In this document: in pieces, positions 44,291 through 52,542 of the stretch | Position numbering within the stretch: the first letter of the stretch is position 1 | How the letters are laid out: each line of letters opens with the position of its first letter | Source: Aromatoleum bremense | Lineage (GTDB): Bacteria; Pseudomonadota; Gammaproteobacteria; Burkholderiales; Rhodocyclaceae | Assembly: GCF_017894365.1 (NCBI RefSeq) | Contig: NZ_CP059467.1 | Location: 62,001 to 126,000, forward strand | Reading direction: 5' to 3' | Length of the DNA: 64,000 bases | Notes under the pieces: model-generated | What the model saw: the letters and a program-made list of their open reading frames with translations, nothing else | Database searches by the model: none | Told to the model about the DNA's origin: nothing | Made by a program: the position numbers and the translations under genes

Positions 44291-44979
44291 GCATGCCCCA
44301 GGCCACGCTGACGCAAGACGGTGCCGGCGAAACCGTCGCGCTCCCGCCCCGTCATCACCCGGGTCGTCGCCGGGTCGTCTTCGTGCTGATCATTTTCCTT
44401 GTCATTGCCGGTATCGCCCTTTCGGCGCTTCACGTTCTCCGTGCGCCGGCCCCGCCCGAGGCGATGCCGCAGGCCCGGTCGCAGCACGAGAGTGCAGGTG
44501 CGCTTGCGCCCCCTTCGCTGTCCGATCCGCTCCCGGCACGGGGGGCCGAGTCCTCCGCGCGCCTGGACAGCGTTGAAGAACGCACCGTCGAATTGGCGCG
44601 ACGGGTGGATGGACTGGTCACGACCCTGGCCGAACTCACCACGTCCCTCACCACGTCCGTGACGGCGCTTTCCGACGCCAACGCCCAACTGCGCTCGCGG
44701 CTCGACGTCGTGAAACACCCCCCGCAGCCCGCGATTCACCGTCCCCCGCGCATCAATCAGCCAGCGCCATCCAAGCCCAGGCTTCCCGAAATCGTGTCGA
44801 TTGACAGCTGGGCCAACCAATCTTCCGTTGCCATTCGCGACGCCGACGGCCACCTCGCCTTCTATCGCGAGGGCGACACGGTCGGTGTCGCCCGTATCGA
44901 GCGAGTTGACACTTACGCCCGACAGGTCCAGTTCCGCCTCCCAGACGGAAGTACCGCCACGGTCAGGGTTCACGACTGA
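44287..44979 (+). CDS. Inner-membrane anchored coiled-coil conjugation protein
   Basis: A 230-residue protein with one transmembrane segment (VVFVLIIFLVIAGIALSALH, about residues 25-45), a coiled coil (RLDSVEERTVELARRVDGLV, about 95-140), and a periplasmic C-terminal domain (SIDSWANQSSVAIRDADGHL, then FYREGDTVGVARIERV) resembling PilP/PilO-like assembly domains. It follows the PilL-like gene in PFGI-1 elements. The specific family is not certain. The 4-base overlap with the previous gene suggests coupled synthesis. Confidence 0.65.
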   Translation: MSMPQATLTQDGAGETVALPPRHHPGRRRVVFVLIIFLVIAGIALSALHVLRAPAPPEAMPQARSQHESAGALAPPSLSDPLPARGAESSARLDSVEERTVELARRVDGLVTTLAELTTSLTTSVTALSDANAQLRSRLDVVKHPPQPAIHRPPRINQPAPSKPRLPEIVSIDSWANQSSVAIRDADGHLAFYREGDTVGVARIERVDTYARQVQFRLPDGSTATVRVHD

Positions 44980-44991
44980 AGCGGGCCCCAT

Positions 44992-45492
44992 ATGAAAAAG
45001 GGACTTCTTCCGCTTCTGCTTCTGCCCGTTCTCGCGGACGTGCGCGCTGTGGATACCGCGACGACCGAAGTGGCCGCCACCCGCCCCGGCATCACCGACA
45101 GGCAGTTCGCCGGCACATCCGATACGGGCGTATCCAGCACCGACATCCTGGAGGCGCGTTACTGGGGCATCACCGTGGAAGAGCTGCAGCGCGCCCGCAT
45201 CCTCATGCGCGGTCCGCGTGGTGCCTTCAGCGATCCGCGCATCAGTCCGGTGGAAGTGCTGGGTGTCCACGCCCGCTCCGACGCGGAGCGCACGCGCTAC
45301 GGCGAACTCTTCGCAAGGCTGCTACACGACGATGCCGAGCGCGTTCTCGCATGGCAACGGGCCGGCACCGAAGCCATGCGCCGCCTCTATCCGAACGACA
45401 AGGTGGTGGACTTCTCCGGTCTCCGCCCGGCCAGTGCGAAGGGCAAGGTGCTGCCGAACTGGTTCTTCGCGCCGGGAGCCAGCCGCGAATGA
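44992..45492 (+). CDS. TIGR03759 integrating conjugative element protein
   Basis: A 166-residue exported protein (signal MKKGLLPLLLLPVLADVRA). The core ARYWGITVEELQRARILMRG, then PRGAFSDPRISPVEVLGVHA and RTRYGELFARLLHDDAERVL, is the TIGR03759 family signature. The role in transfer is not known; it always lies next to the transglycosylase gene, as here (ATGA overlap). Confidence 0.84.
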   Translation: MKKGLLPLLLLPVLADVRAVDTATTEVAATRPGITDRQFAGTSDTGVSSTDILEARYWGITVEELQRARILMRGPRGAFSDPRISPVEVLGVHARSDAERTRYGELFARLLHDDAERVLAWQRAGTEAMRRLYPNDKVVDFSGLRPASAKGKVLPNWFFAPGASRE

Positions 45493-46076
45493 CGACGCAC
45501 ATGCAAAATTCCCGGCGGACGTTCCTCGGCACGGCGACATCGGCCCTGGTCCTCCTCGCCGCACCCGCGTTGTCGTACGGCCGAAGCGACGACAACGGCC
45601 AACGGCGCACCTATCCCCCCATCCCGCCGGCGTATGGGCAGGTTGCCCGATCCCTTGGTCTGCCCGCCACGATCCTCTACGGCGTGGCGATACAGGAGTC
45701 GGTCATGGTGTGGAAGACCGTGGCTCTTCCCTGGCCATGGACGCTCAATGTGCGCGCGGTGCCGCGTCGCTACGCGAGCTACGCGGAAGCGGTAACCGAC
45801 CTTCGGCAGGTGCTCGCCCAGGGGGTGCGCAACGTCGATTGCGGCACGATGCAGGTCAACTGGCGTTACCACTCCGACAGGTTGCGCACCCCGACCCTGG
45901 CCCTCGATCCCTGGCACAACCTGACCGTGGCGGCTTCGATTCTGCTGGAGCGGCGGGCTGCCGCAACGAACTGGTTTGACGCCGTGGGGGCCTATCACGT
46001 CCAGGACGATGAAGGCCGCGCTACCCGGTATGCGCGCTCCGTATTTGCGCACATCGCGAGGATCGAGCATGTGTGA
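45489..46076 (+). CDS. Lytic transglycosylase of the conjugation system
   Basis: A 195-residue SLT-type lysozyme-like enzyme that would open peptidoglycan for the secretion channel. The catalytic Glu is in YGVAIQESVM (about residue 69), followed by NVDCGTMQVNWRYH (about 119-132) and an AASILLERR segment. The N terminus, NSRRTFLGTATSALVLLAAP, is a twin-arginine-style signal, which is uncommon for this family. The ATG at 45489 lies in the stop of the TIGR03759 gene. Confidence 0.84.
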   Translation: MTTHMQNSRRTFLGTATSALVLLAAPALSYGRSDDNGQRRTYPPIPPAYGQVARSLGLPATILYGVAIQESVMVWKTVALPWPWTLNVRAVPRRYASYAEAVTDLRQVLAQGVRNVDCGTMQVNWRYHSDRLRTPTLALDPWHNLTVAASILLERRAAATNWFDAVGAYHVQDDEGRATRYARSVFAHIARIEHV

Positions 46077-46272
46077 GTCCGCCCTGCCCGCGTCCAGCGC
46101 ATTGGCCGCTTCCGCTCCGATCACCGTCCCTCCGGTGATCCTCCGCCGCAGCTCCCGCGGCTCCTCCCCCACTGCAATGGCGGGTTCTGCACAACCATGG
46201 CCCCCCTCCCACCGGGCCTCCTCCCTGCCCACGACCATGGTTGTGCGTCCTTTTTCGGGGAGCGGAAAGTGA
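46069..46272 (+). CDS. Small Ser/Pro-rich protein between transglycosylase and traD
   Basis: A 67-residue frame (MCESALPASSALAASAPITV...) that overlaps the transglycosylase stop by 8 bases and ends in GTGA, overlapping the traD GTG. The tight coupling on both sides suggests it is translated, if only to pass ribosomes to traD. In other elements a TIGR03765 gene sits here; this product does not resemble it. It may be a relic of that gene. Confidence 0.4.
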   Translation: MCESALPASSALAASAPITVPPVILRRSSRGSSPTAMAGSAQPWPPSHRASSLPTTMVVRPFSGSGK

Positions 46273-48410
46273 GCCGCGGCGTCATCGAGGCGTGGTTGCG
46301 GCCTCCGATCGAGATCTGGAGCGCGGTGACTTCCGCTTCTTGCGGACTGGTTGCCCTGGTCGCGCCATGGGTGCTGATGATGCCCCCCGAGCTGGGACGC
46401 GTTACCGCCCTGCTCGCCATCGGTTTCGCGGGCCTGCGCGGAAAGCAGGCGTGGCGCGTATGGCGCTACCAGTATGGACTCACGCGCTACAAGACCACCG
46501 CCATCGCACCGCACAAGCTGCCGTGCATCCCTGGCAAGTTGTACCTGGGCGAAGGATTTGCGTGGGGACAGCAGCATACGCAACGCCGAATGGATGCGGC
46601 CCGACCGGAAGCGCAGCCGTATCTCGCCCCGGGCCTCCTGATTACTGCAACGCGCATGACACTGAGGGGCCTGCGGCACACCCCGCTCAAGCCCCTCGCC
46701 GCGGCACTTACGGCACCACGCTGGTGGAATCCGCTGGCCGAACCGCCCGATCTCGGCGGCACACCCATTCTTCACGGCGTCGAGCCAAAGGAAGTCCACG
46801 TGACCTTGGGTCAGAAGCATCGCCCCGGACATCTCCTGTGGCTGGGCACGACACGCGTCGGCAAGACGCGCGGCATGGAACTGCTGGTAACGCAGGACAT
46901 TCGCGACCGGAAAGTCGTAATCGTCATTGATCCGAAGGGCGATGCCGAACTCATGTTGCGCGTCTATGCAGAAGCGGCCCGTACCGGCCGGATGGACCAT
47001 CTCTACCTCTTCCACCTTGGCTATCCGGACATTTCTGCGCGCTACAACGGCATCGGCAACTTCGCCCGTATCACGGAAGTCGCCAACCGCACCACCAATC
47101 CCCTGCCTTCGAGCGGGAACTCCGCGGCCTTCAAGGAGTTCGCGTGGCGATTCACCAACCTGGTCGCCCAGGCACAGGTCGCGCTGGGGCAGGTGCCCAC
47201 CTACGATCTGCTGCTGCGCGACATCACGGACATCGAACCGCTCTTCCTCCGATACGCCACCCACATCCTCAGGATGCAGGGCCCGGACGACTGGGAACTG
47301 CGACTCGAAAAGGTCCAGACCCAAATCGAGAAGCGTCAGATCACTGTGCCACGCGCGCTGCAGGATCGCAGCCAACATCTGGTGGCGCTCGTGCATGTGC
47401 TGAAGGACCTGCAGTTGCCCGATGCCGTGTTGCAGGGTCTGGCGACTGCTGTGCGCTATGAACGCAGCTTCTTCGAGAAGATCGTGGCTTCGCTCGGACC
47501 GTTTCTCGAGAAGCTCACCACCGGCCCTGTCGGCAAATTGATTTCGCCGGACTATTTCGATCCGGCCGACACCCGCCCGATCTTCGACTGGATGCAGATC
47601 ATCCGCCAGGGCGGCATCGTGTACGTCGGGCTCGACGCGCTATCGGACGCCACGGTCGCCGCCGCGGTGGGCAATTCCATGCTGGCCGATCTGGTCAGCG
47701 TCGGCGGCAAGCTCTACAAGACGGGCCTCGACCCCCATCATCCGGAGGGCAAGATCGTCCTGCCCGAAGTGGCCTGCCACTTCGACGAGGTCAACGAAAT
47801 CGCCGGGCCGGAGTTCGTCCCGATGGTCAACAAGCTGGGCGGATCCGGTTTCAGCATCACCGCGTACACCCAGACCATTCCGGACATCGAAGCCAGACTC
47901 GGCGACGCCGCAAAGGCCCGCCAGGTCCTGGGCAACTTCAACAACATCATCATGCTGCGGGTCAGGGACCCGGGCACGGCGGAGTTCTTCTGCAGCCAGC
48001 TGCCCGAGGTCGATGTCCGGCACCTGATGGTGGTGACCGGTGTCAGCGACACCGACGGGTCCACGGCGACGGACTTCACCTCGCGCAACGAGGATCGCCT
48101 GTCCACCCAGCGGGTGCCGATGGTGTCGCCCTCCGACATCATGGCACTCCCGCAAGGACAGGCCTTCGCCCTGCTCGAGGGCAACCGCCTCTTCAAGCTC
48201 CGTTTCCCGCTTCCCGACCCGGCAAACGATCGCTTTGTGCCCCCGTCCCTGCAGGAGGTCGCGAACCAGATGCGGGCTAAATACCGTACATCCGAACACT
48301 GGTCCGCCCAGACCGACTGGCTCAAGGACATGCCCATCGGGCTCGTCGCCCCGCTCGGTTTCACGGTGGGCGACTCGGAAGGAAATGACGATGGGGAGGC
48401 TGCAGCATGA
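46269..48410 (+). CDS. traD: TraD coupling protein (PFGI-1 class, TIGR03743)
   Basis: A 713-residue VirD4/TraD ATPase that links the relaxosome to the secretion channel. Two N-terminal membrane segments are visible (VTSASCGLVALVAPWVLMMP and VTALLAIGFAGL). Walker A is LGTTRVGKTRGMELL (about residue 191-205) and Walker B-like VIVIDPKGDAELM (about 217-229); a second conserved segment (PEVACHFDEVNEIAG) lies near 500. The GTG at 46269 overlaps the preceding small gene; the frame extends upstream but the family begins with SRGVIEAWLRPPIEIW. Confidence 0.9.
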   Translation: MSRGVIEAWLRPPIEIWSAVTSASCGLVALVAPWVLMMPPELGRVTALLAIGFAGLRGKQAWRVWRYQYGLTRYKTTAIAPHKLPCIPGKLYLGEGFAWGQQHTQRRMDAARPEAQPYLAPGLLITATRMTLRGLRHTPLKPLAAALTAPRWWNPLAEPPDLGGTPILHGVEPKEVHVTLGQKHRPGHLLWLGTTRVGKTRGMELLVTQDIRDRKVVIVIDPKGDAELMLRVYAEAARTGRMDHLYLFHLGYPDISARYNGIGNFARITEVANRTTNPLPSSGNSAAFKEFAWRFTNLVAQAQVALGQVPTYDLLLRDITDIEPLFLRYATHILRMQGPDDWELRLEKVQTQIEKRQITVPRALQDRSQHLVALVHVLKDLQLPDAVLQGLATAVRYERSFFEKIVASLGPFLEKLTTGPVGKLISPDYFDPADTRPIFDWMQIIRQGGIVYVGLDALSDATVAAAVGNSMLADLVSVGGKLYKTGLDPHHPEGKIVLPEVACHFDEVNEIAGPEFVPMVNKLGGSGFSITAYTQTIPDIEARLGDAAKARQVLGNFNNIIMLRVRDPGTAEFFCSQLPEVDVRHLMVVTGVSDTDGSTATDFTSRNEDRLSTQRVPMVSPSDIMALPQGQAFALLEGNRLFKLRFPLPDPANDRFVPPSLQEVANQMRAKYRTSEHWSAQTDWLKDMPIGLVAPLGFTVGDSEGNDDGEAAA

Positions 48411-49183
48411 GTGCCGCCGCTTCATCGGCGCGCCCGCCACCTCGCGCATCCACGGCGCCGGCCTCGTCCGCGCCGCGCGATGTTCGTTCCAGGGGACCAC
48501 TCAGCAGCCTGGCTGATCTGGTCGTGGGGCTGCTCTTCGCGACCATTACCTCGTGGGTGTTCGGCACCGCGCTGACGATCGCCGGTGACTATACGTTCTG
48601 GAAAGGTGAAGGGATCAGTCAGGCGCGCGGTGCCGTCGCGGAGGACTTCGGCTATATCCAGGGCTTTCCGCGCTCCCTCATCGTCGAGGACACCGTGGTC
48701 TTCGCCCGCGATCTTGCCGAACTCGTCACGCGGCCCTATGTGTGGCTCCACGCCCCGCTTTTCATTGCCCGTGCGAATGCGATCGATCCCGGTGCGGCAG
48801 CCAAACCCCAGGCACGTACTGCCCGGCGCATCGTCAGGGAAGCCGGCCGCTGGGTCGAGATCTCACTCTATGTCGCGCAGGACACGGTGATCCGGCTGGC
48901 CGTCGCCTTCTACGCGCTGCCGGCGTTCGCCATGGCCATCCTCCTCGGCCTCATCGATGGCCTGGTGCGTCGCGATCTGCGCAAGTGGTCGGGCGGGCGC
49001 GAATCCTCCTTCGTCTATCACCACAGCAAGCGCTTCGCGTGGTGGTTCCTGACCGCCGGATTCACGGCCTACCTGGCGTGGCCGTTCGGGGGTTTCAACC
49101 CGGCCTATCTCGTCCTGGCCTTCGCGATTCTCGTCGCCGCCTCCGTCTCCACCACCGCGTCCACCTTCAAGAAGTACCTGTGA
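48407..49183 (+). CDS. TIGR03747 conjugation membrane protein
   Basis: A 258-residue membrane protein that follows traD in this ICE class and overlaps it by 4 bases. A Pro/Ala-rich N-terminal tail leads to one membrane segment (LADLVVGLLFATITSWVFGT, about 37-57), and three more lie in the C-terminal half (FYALPAFAMAILLGLIDGLV; WWFLTAGFTAYLAWPFGG; YLVLAFAILVAASVS). The conserved segment VRRDLRKWSGGRESSFVYHH supports the family. It is thought to work with TraD at the inner membrane. Confidence 0.85.
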   Translation: MSAAASSARPPPRASTAPASSAPRDVRSRGPLSSLADLVVGLLFATITSWVFGTALTIAGDYTFWKGEGISQARGAVAEDFGYIQGFPRSLIVEDTVVFARDLAELVTRPYVWLHAPLFIARANAIDPGAAAKPQARTARRIVREAGRWVEISLYVAQDTVIRLAVAFYALPAFAMAILLGLIDGLVRRDLRKWSGGRESSFVYHHSKRFAWWFLTAGFTAYLAWPFGGFNPAYLVLAFAILVAASVSTTASTFKKYL

Positions 49184-49195
49184 AGGAGTCCCGTC

Positions 49196-49504
49196 ATGCC
49201 CCGAATACTGCGTCCGTTGTTTCTCTCGTCGCTGTCCGCCGCCGCTGCGCTCGCCTTCATGCCGGCGCATGCAGACGAGGATACCGAGCGCGAAAACCTC
49301 GCGCGCCTGGAGCATGAAATCGCGCTCCTTGGCGAGGAGGTGCGCGCCGCGAAGGCGCACGCCCCGACGCTCGCGAGGGTGCGGTTCCAGTACGACGATC
49401 TGGCGCGCGATCTGGACCTGATCCGTGTCGGGATTGCGGAGCATCTCAACGCGCCTCGTCAGCCACGACCGATCGAACCGCTCAAGGGCGACTACCGGCG
49501 CTGA
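49196..49504 (+). CDS. RAQPRD family conjugation protein
   Basis: A 102-residue periplasmic protein with a signal peptide (LFLSSLSAAAALAFMPAHAD), a predicted coiled coil (NLARLEHEIALLGEEVRAAK) and the C-terminal block FQYDDLARDLDLIRVGIAEH, then NAPRQPRPIEPLKGDYRR. The usual RAQPRD motif appears here as APRQPRPI. The function is unknown. A GAAGGAG ribosome site precedes the ATG. Confidence 0.82.
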   Translation: MPRILRPLFLSSLSAAAALAFMPAHADEDTERENLARLEHEIALLGEEVRAAKAHAPTLARVRFQYDDLARDLDLIRVGIAEHLNAPRQPRPIEPLKGDYRR

Positions 49505-49515
49505 CGGGAGCGGTC

Positions 49516-49746
49516 ATGACCTCCGAACAAGTCCAGGCGTTCTCGAACTCGGCGGGGGTTTCCCCGGCCGCCATCGCCATCGTCGTTGCGATGATCGTCG
49601 CCGCGGTCGGCGTGCTATGGGCCGCGGACATGGTTCGCCGGCTGGGTATCGAGGGACTCCACGACCCTCGCCGCCTGCCAATGCTTCTTCTCTACAAGCT
49701 GCGGGTACTGATCATCGTCTTGCTGCTGATCTATTTGCTGACCTAG
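49516..49746 (+). CDS. TIGR03758 conjugation membrane protein
   Basis: A 76-residue protein with two membrane segments (PAAIAIVVAMIVAAVGVLWA and VLIIVLLLIYLLT), found between the RAQPRD and TIGR03745 genes in PFGI-1-class elements. It is small, like pilin-associated membrane proteins; the exact role is not known. Confidence 0.8.
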   Translation: MTSEQVQAFSNSAGVSPAAIAIVVAMIVAAVGVLWAADMVRRLGIEGLHDPRRLPMLLLYKLRVLIIVLLLIYLLT

Positions 49747-49828
49747 ATCGCGGCCGGTCCGGCAGGCAAGGCCGCAGGTCTGCCGGTTTTTCCATGGCGC
49801 GGCGCCTCTTCACCCACCGGAGGGAATC

Positions 49829-50263
49829 ATGAAACGTCTCACCTATCATTCAGGCGCACCGGGCGGAGCGATCCATCGCGCGGCCAGCGGTTTGGCACGC
49901 TGGTGGCGCTCGCCCACGACGATCCCGCGAGCCGCTCCGCTCGTGGTTGCGATCCTCGCCGCCGCCTTCGTCATCGAACCTGCCCTGGCCGAACTGCCGA
50001 CTGCCGTGCAGGCAGGCAGCGCCGCCTCGGGCGACTACATCGAAATCGGCAAGCAGTATTTCAAGAACGGTCTCATCGTCCTCGGCCTGATCATCGCGAC
50101 GCTGGGCTTCATCGCGGTCGCGGCCGGGGGCATTGCGAAGTTCAACGAGTACCGCATCGGACGCGCCGAACTGGGTGACCTTGGCGTCCTCGCCGTTGTG
50201 GGGGCCGTTGTGCTGGTACTCATGGTGTACCTCCTCAACGAAGCGGCGACCATCATCGACTAG
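49829..50263 (+). CDS. TIGR03745 conjugation membrane protein (pilin-like)
   Basis: A 144-residue protein with an N-terminal export-type segment (AAPLVVAILAAAFVIEPALA) and two membrane helices (GLIVLGLIIATLGFIAVAAG and GVLAVVGAVVLVLMVYLL). The layout resembles TraA/VirB2-type pilins, and this family is a reasonable candidate for the pilus subunit. The GGAGG ribosome site is good. A 24-residue basic N-terminal tail precedes the signal, as in long pilin leaders. Confidence 0.82.
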   Translation: MKRLTYHSGAPGGAIHRAASGLARWWRSPTTIPRAAPLVVAILAAAFVIEPALAELPTAVQAGSAASGDYIEIGKQYFKNGLIVLGLIIATLGFIAVAAGGIAKFNEYRIGRAELGDLGVLAVVGAVVLVLMVYLLNEAATIID

Positions 50264-50271
50264 GAGGCATC

Positions 50272-50703
50272 ATGGAATCCGCGAGCCCCATGGTCCCTCA
50301 AGATGCGCCCCCCGGGCCGACCACTGCTCCGCTGCCGGATCGGGTGAATGCAGAACCGGCGATCATCAAGGGGCTGTCGTCCACCGAATCCCAGTGGGCC
50401 ATCGGGCTGGCCGTCCTTGTGTGGTTTCCCGTAGGCAGCCTGGTTGGATTTGCCATCCATCACCTGCCGATGGCCGTGCTCATCATCGCCACCGGCCCCA
50501 TCGCAACCGTCTGGCTCGCGGCGGGCCAGATGGCGAAGCTCAAACGCAATCGGCCGGATCACTACTACCTGCATCTGCTCCTGCATTGGGCGGCCTCCGT
50601 GCGTCTCATCCGATCCGGGTTCGTCACCCATTCGGGCGCCTGGGACATCGGCCGCACGCTCCTTCCGGCGCGCGCGCCGAGGTCACGCGTACGTATCCGT
50701 TGA
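50272..50703 (+). CDS. TIGR03750 conjugal transfer protein (TraL/VirB3-like)
   Basis: A 143-residue protein with two close membrane segments (WAIGLAVLVWFPVGSLVGFA and MAVLIIATGPIATVWLAAGQ), followed by LKRNRPDHYYLHLLLHWAAS. It occupies the place of TraL/VirB3 inner-membrane proteins next to the pilin-like gene. A GGAGG site precedes the ATG. Confidence 0.82.
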   Translation: MESASPMVPQDAPPGPTTAPLPDRVNAEPAIIKGLSSTESQWAIGLAVLVWFPVGSLVGFAIHHLPMAVLIIATGPIATVWLAAGQMAKLKRNRPDHYYLHLLLHWAASVRLIRSGFVTHSGAWDIGRTLLPARAPRSRVRIR

Positions 50704-50716
50704 GTCAGGAGAGCCC

Positions 50717-51484
50717 ATGTCGCCCTTCACCAACAACCTCGCAAACGCGCAGGCAACCATACGCAGGCAATCCTGGTTCATCGCGGCACTGCTCGTCCTG
50801 TTGCTGATAGCCATGGTGAGCTGGCGCACGACGCAGACCCATCTCACCGCACATATCCCACCCGACCTTTCGCGGGGCGGCGCGATCCAGCTGGGGCGCA
50901 CCGCGGAGGTGCCGGCACCGAACGTCTATGCCTTTGGCTTCTACATCTGGCATCAGGTCAATCGCTGGGCGAGGGACGGCTCGAAGGACTACGGCGCCCA
51001 GATCTATGCCCTGCAAAATTACCTGACGCCCTCATGCCGGGAACAACTGCTGCAGGACATGCGGGTCAAGGCAGGAGACGCCGAGCTGATCCAGCGCACC
51101 CGCGCGCTGATGGAGATTCCGGGCTACGGGTACACCGCGAACCGCGTCTCCGAGCATGGAAACGGCGGCTGGACCGTTCTCGTTGACGCGCAACTCGTCG
51201 AGACCTCGCGCGGCATGCCGGTCAAGGACACGTTTATCCGCTACCCCCTGCATGTGGTGCGCTACGACATCGACCGGGAGAAAAATCCCTGGGGCCTCGC
51301 CCTGAACTGCTTCGCGGGGCGCCATCCGGAGAGGATCGATCCGCAAGCGCTGCAAGCGGCCGTCAGTCCGACATCGCCCCCGACACCGACCCTGCCCAGG
51401 ACTATCGTCGTCCCGGAACAACTCGCCCAGCCCGGGGCTAGCGGCCTTGCTCCGGCGGTGGCGCCCGCCCAGGCAAAGGAATAA
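50717..51484 (+). CDS. TIGR03746 (PFL_4703-like) conjugation protein, TraE/VirB5-8-like position
   Basis: A 255-residue bitopic protein: one membrane segment (WFIAALLVLLLIAMVSW, about 18-35) and a periplasmic domain (NVYAFGFYIWHQVNRWARDG, then YALQNYLTPSCREQLLQDMR), ending in a Pro-rich tail. It belongs to the core of the channel; comparable to TraE in F-like systems. The ATG at 50717 follows GGAGAG; the longer frame upstream overlaps TIGR03750. Confidence 0.84.
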   Translation: MSPFTNNLANAQATIRRQSWFIAALLVLLLIAMVSWRTTQTHLTAHIPPDLSRGGAIQLGRTAEVPAPNVYAFGFYIWHQVNRWARDGSKDYGAQIYALQNYLTPSCREQLLQDMRVKAGDAELIQRTRALMEIPGYGYTANRVSEHGNGGWTVLVDAQLVETSRGMPVKDTFIRYPLHVVRYDIDREKNPWGLALNCFAGRHPERIDPQALQAAVSPTSPPTPTLPRTIVVPEQLAQPGASGLAPAVAPAQAKE

Positions 51485-51489
51485 ACGCC

Positions 51490-52533
51490 ATGTTGTCAGT
51501 ACAACGCGCCTTGCTGGTTTCCGGTGTGTGCGCGACTGCCATGCTGCCGGCATTCGCACAACAGGCGCCGACGGCGCCCGCCCTCTCACTGCCGCAGGTA
51601 TTCCAGCGTTCCGCCGCCATTATGGGACCGCCGACAAGCCTTGGCGGTGTGCCGCCTGACCTCGGTGCCTTACCCAAACCTGCCTCGCCGCCGGCAGCGC
51701 CCGCGGGCGACACCGCGACACGCACGACCGCTGCCGCCGAAACGTACGGCGACGACGCGCCTGCCCTGGCCAGGCCGGCAAGGCGCCTTGCCGCGCCGAC
51801 ACCCGCTGGCGGACGTACCGAGCATGTGCTGTTCGACCGTCTTCCCGTCCCGATCCTCCTTACGCCGGGACGCGAGCGTCTGGTGCGGTTCCCGTTTGTG
51901 CCGCTGATCGACGTTCCTCCATCCGTCCAGGGCGTCCTCGAGGTGCAGATCATCGAGGACACCGCGTACCTGACCGCCCGTGGTGCGGTCCCCCGCACGC
52001 GACTGGTCGCGCATGCGATCGAAGGGGGCACGAAGCTGCCGCTCGACATCGAGGCGGTCGACGGCAAGGACGCGATGCCGATTCTTCAGATCCATCTGCC
52101 GAACGAGGCAGCCGCCGACGATGACGATGCAGCGGCAAGTGCGGCGCGCAGCACCCCCGAGCCGGTGGGCATGATTCAGCTTACGCGCTACGCGGCCCAG
52201 GTCCTCTACGCCCCGAGTCGTCTGGTTCCCACGTACCCGGGCGTGCGGCAGGAGCCGGTCGAACGCACACCCGTGGTGGGCCTGTACCGCGGCGGCGAGG
52301 TGGAGACCGCGCCCCTGGGCGCGTGGTCCAGCGGCACGCTCCATGTCACGGCAATCCGCTTCACGAACCGCTCCACGCATCCGCTCGAACTGGATATGGA
52401 ACGTCTACGCGGTCGCTGGATTGCCGCCACCCCGCAGCATTGGCTGCTGTTGCCCAACGGGTCGGAGGCGGACACCACGGCGGTGTACCTCGTCTCCGAC
52501 CGGCCGTACGCCACCGTGGCCCTGTGGCGATAG
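51490..52533 (+). CDS. TIGR03749 (PFL_4704-like) conjugation protein, TraK/VirB9-like
   Basis: A 347-residue exported protein (signal SVQRALLVSGVCATAMLPAF). The mature protein has a Pro/Ala-rich region, then HVLFDRLPVPILLTPGRERL and VRFPFVPLIDVPPSVQG, followed by beta-rich segments, like outer-membrane ring components of type IV systems. It lies directly before the TraB/VirB10-like gene. Confidence 0.85.
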   Translation: MLSVQRALLVSGVCATAMLPAFAQQAPTAPALSLPQVFQRSAAIMGPPTSLGGVPPDLGALPKPASPPAAPAGDTATRTTAAAETYGDDAPALARPARRLAAPTPAGGRTEHVLFDRLPVPILLTPGRERLVRFPFVPLIDVPPSVQGVLEVQIIEDTAYLTARGAVPRTRLVAHAIEGGTKLPLDIEAVDGKDAMPILQIHLPNEAAADDDDAAASAARSTPEPVGMIQLTRYAAQVLYAPSRLVPTYPGVRQEPVERTPVVGLYRGGEVETAPLGAWSSGTLHVTAIRFTNRSTHPLELDMERLRGRWIAATPQHWLLLPNGSEADTTAVYLVSDRPYATVALWR

Positions 52534-52542
52534 GACGCCGCC

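Noticed and set aside
45387..47396. Long minus-strand open frame (669 codons) under the transglycosylase and traD genes
   Set aside because: It is antisense to two well-supported genes, has no recognisable domain and arises from GC-rich codon bias.
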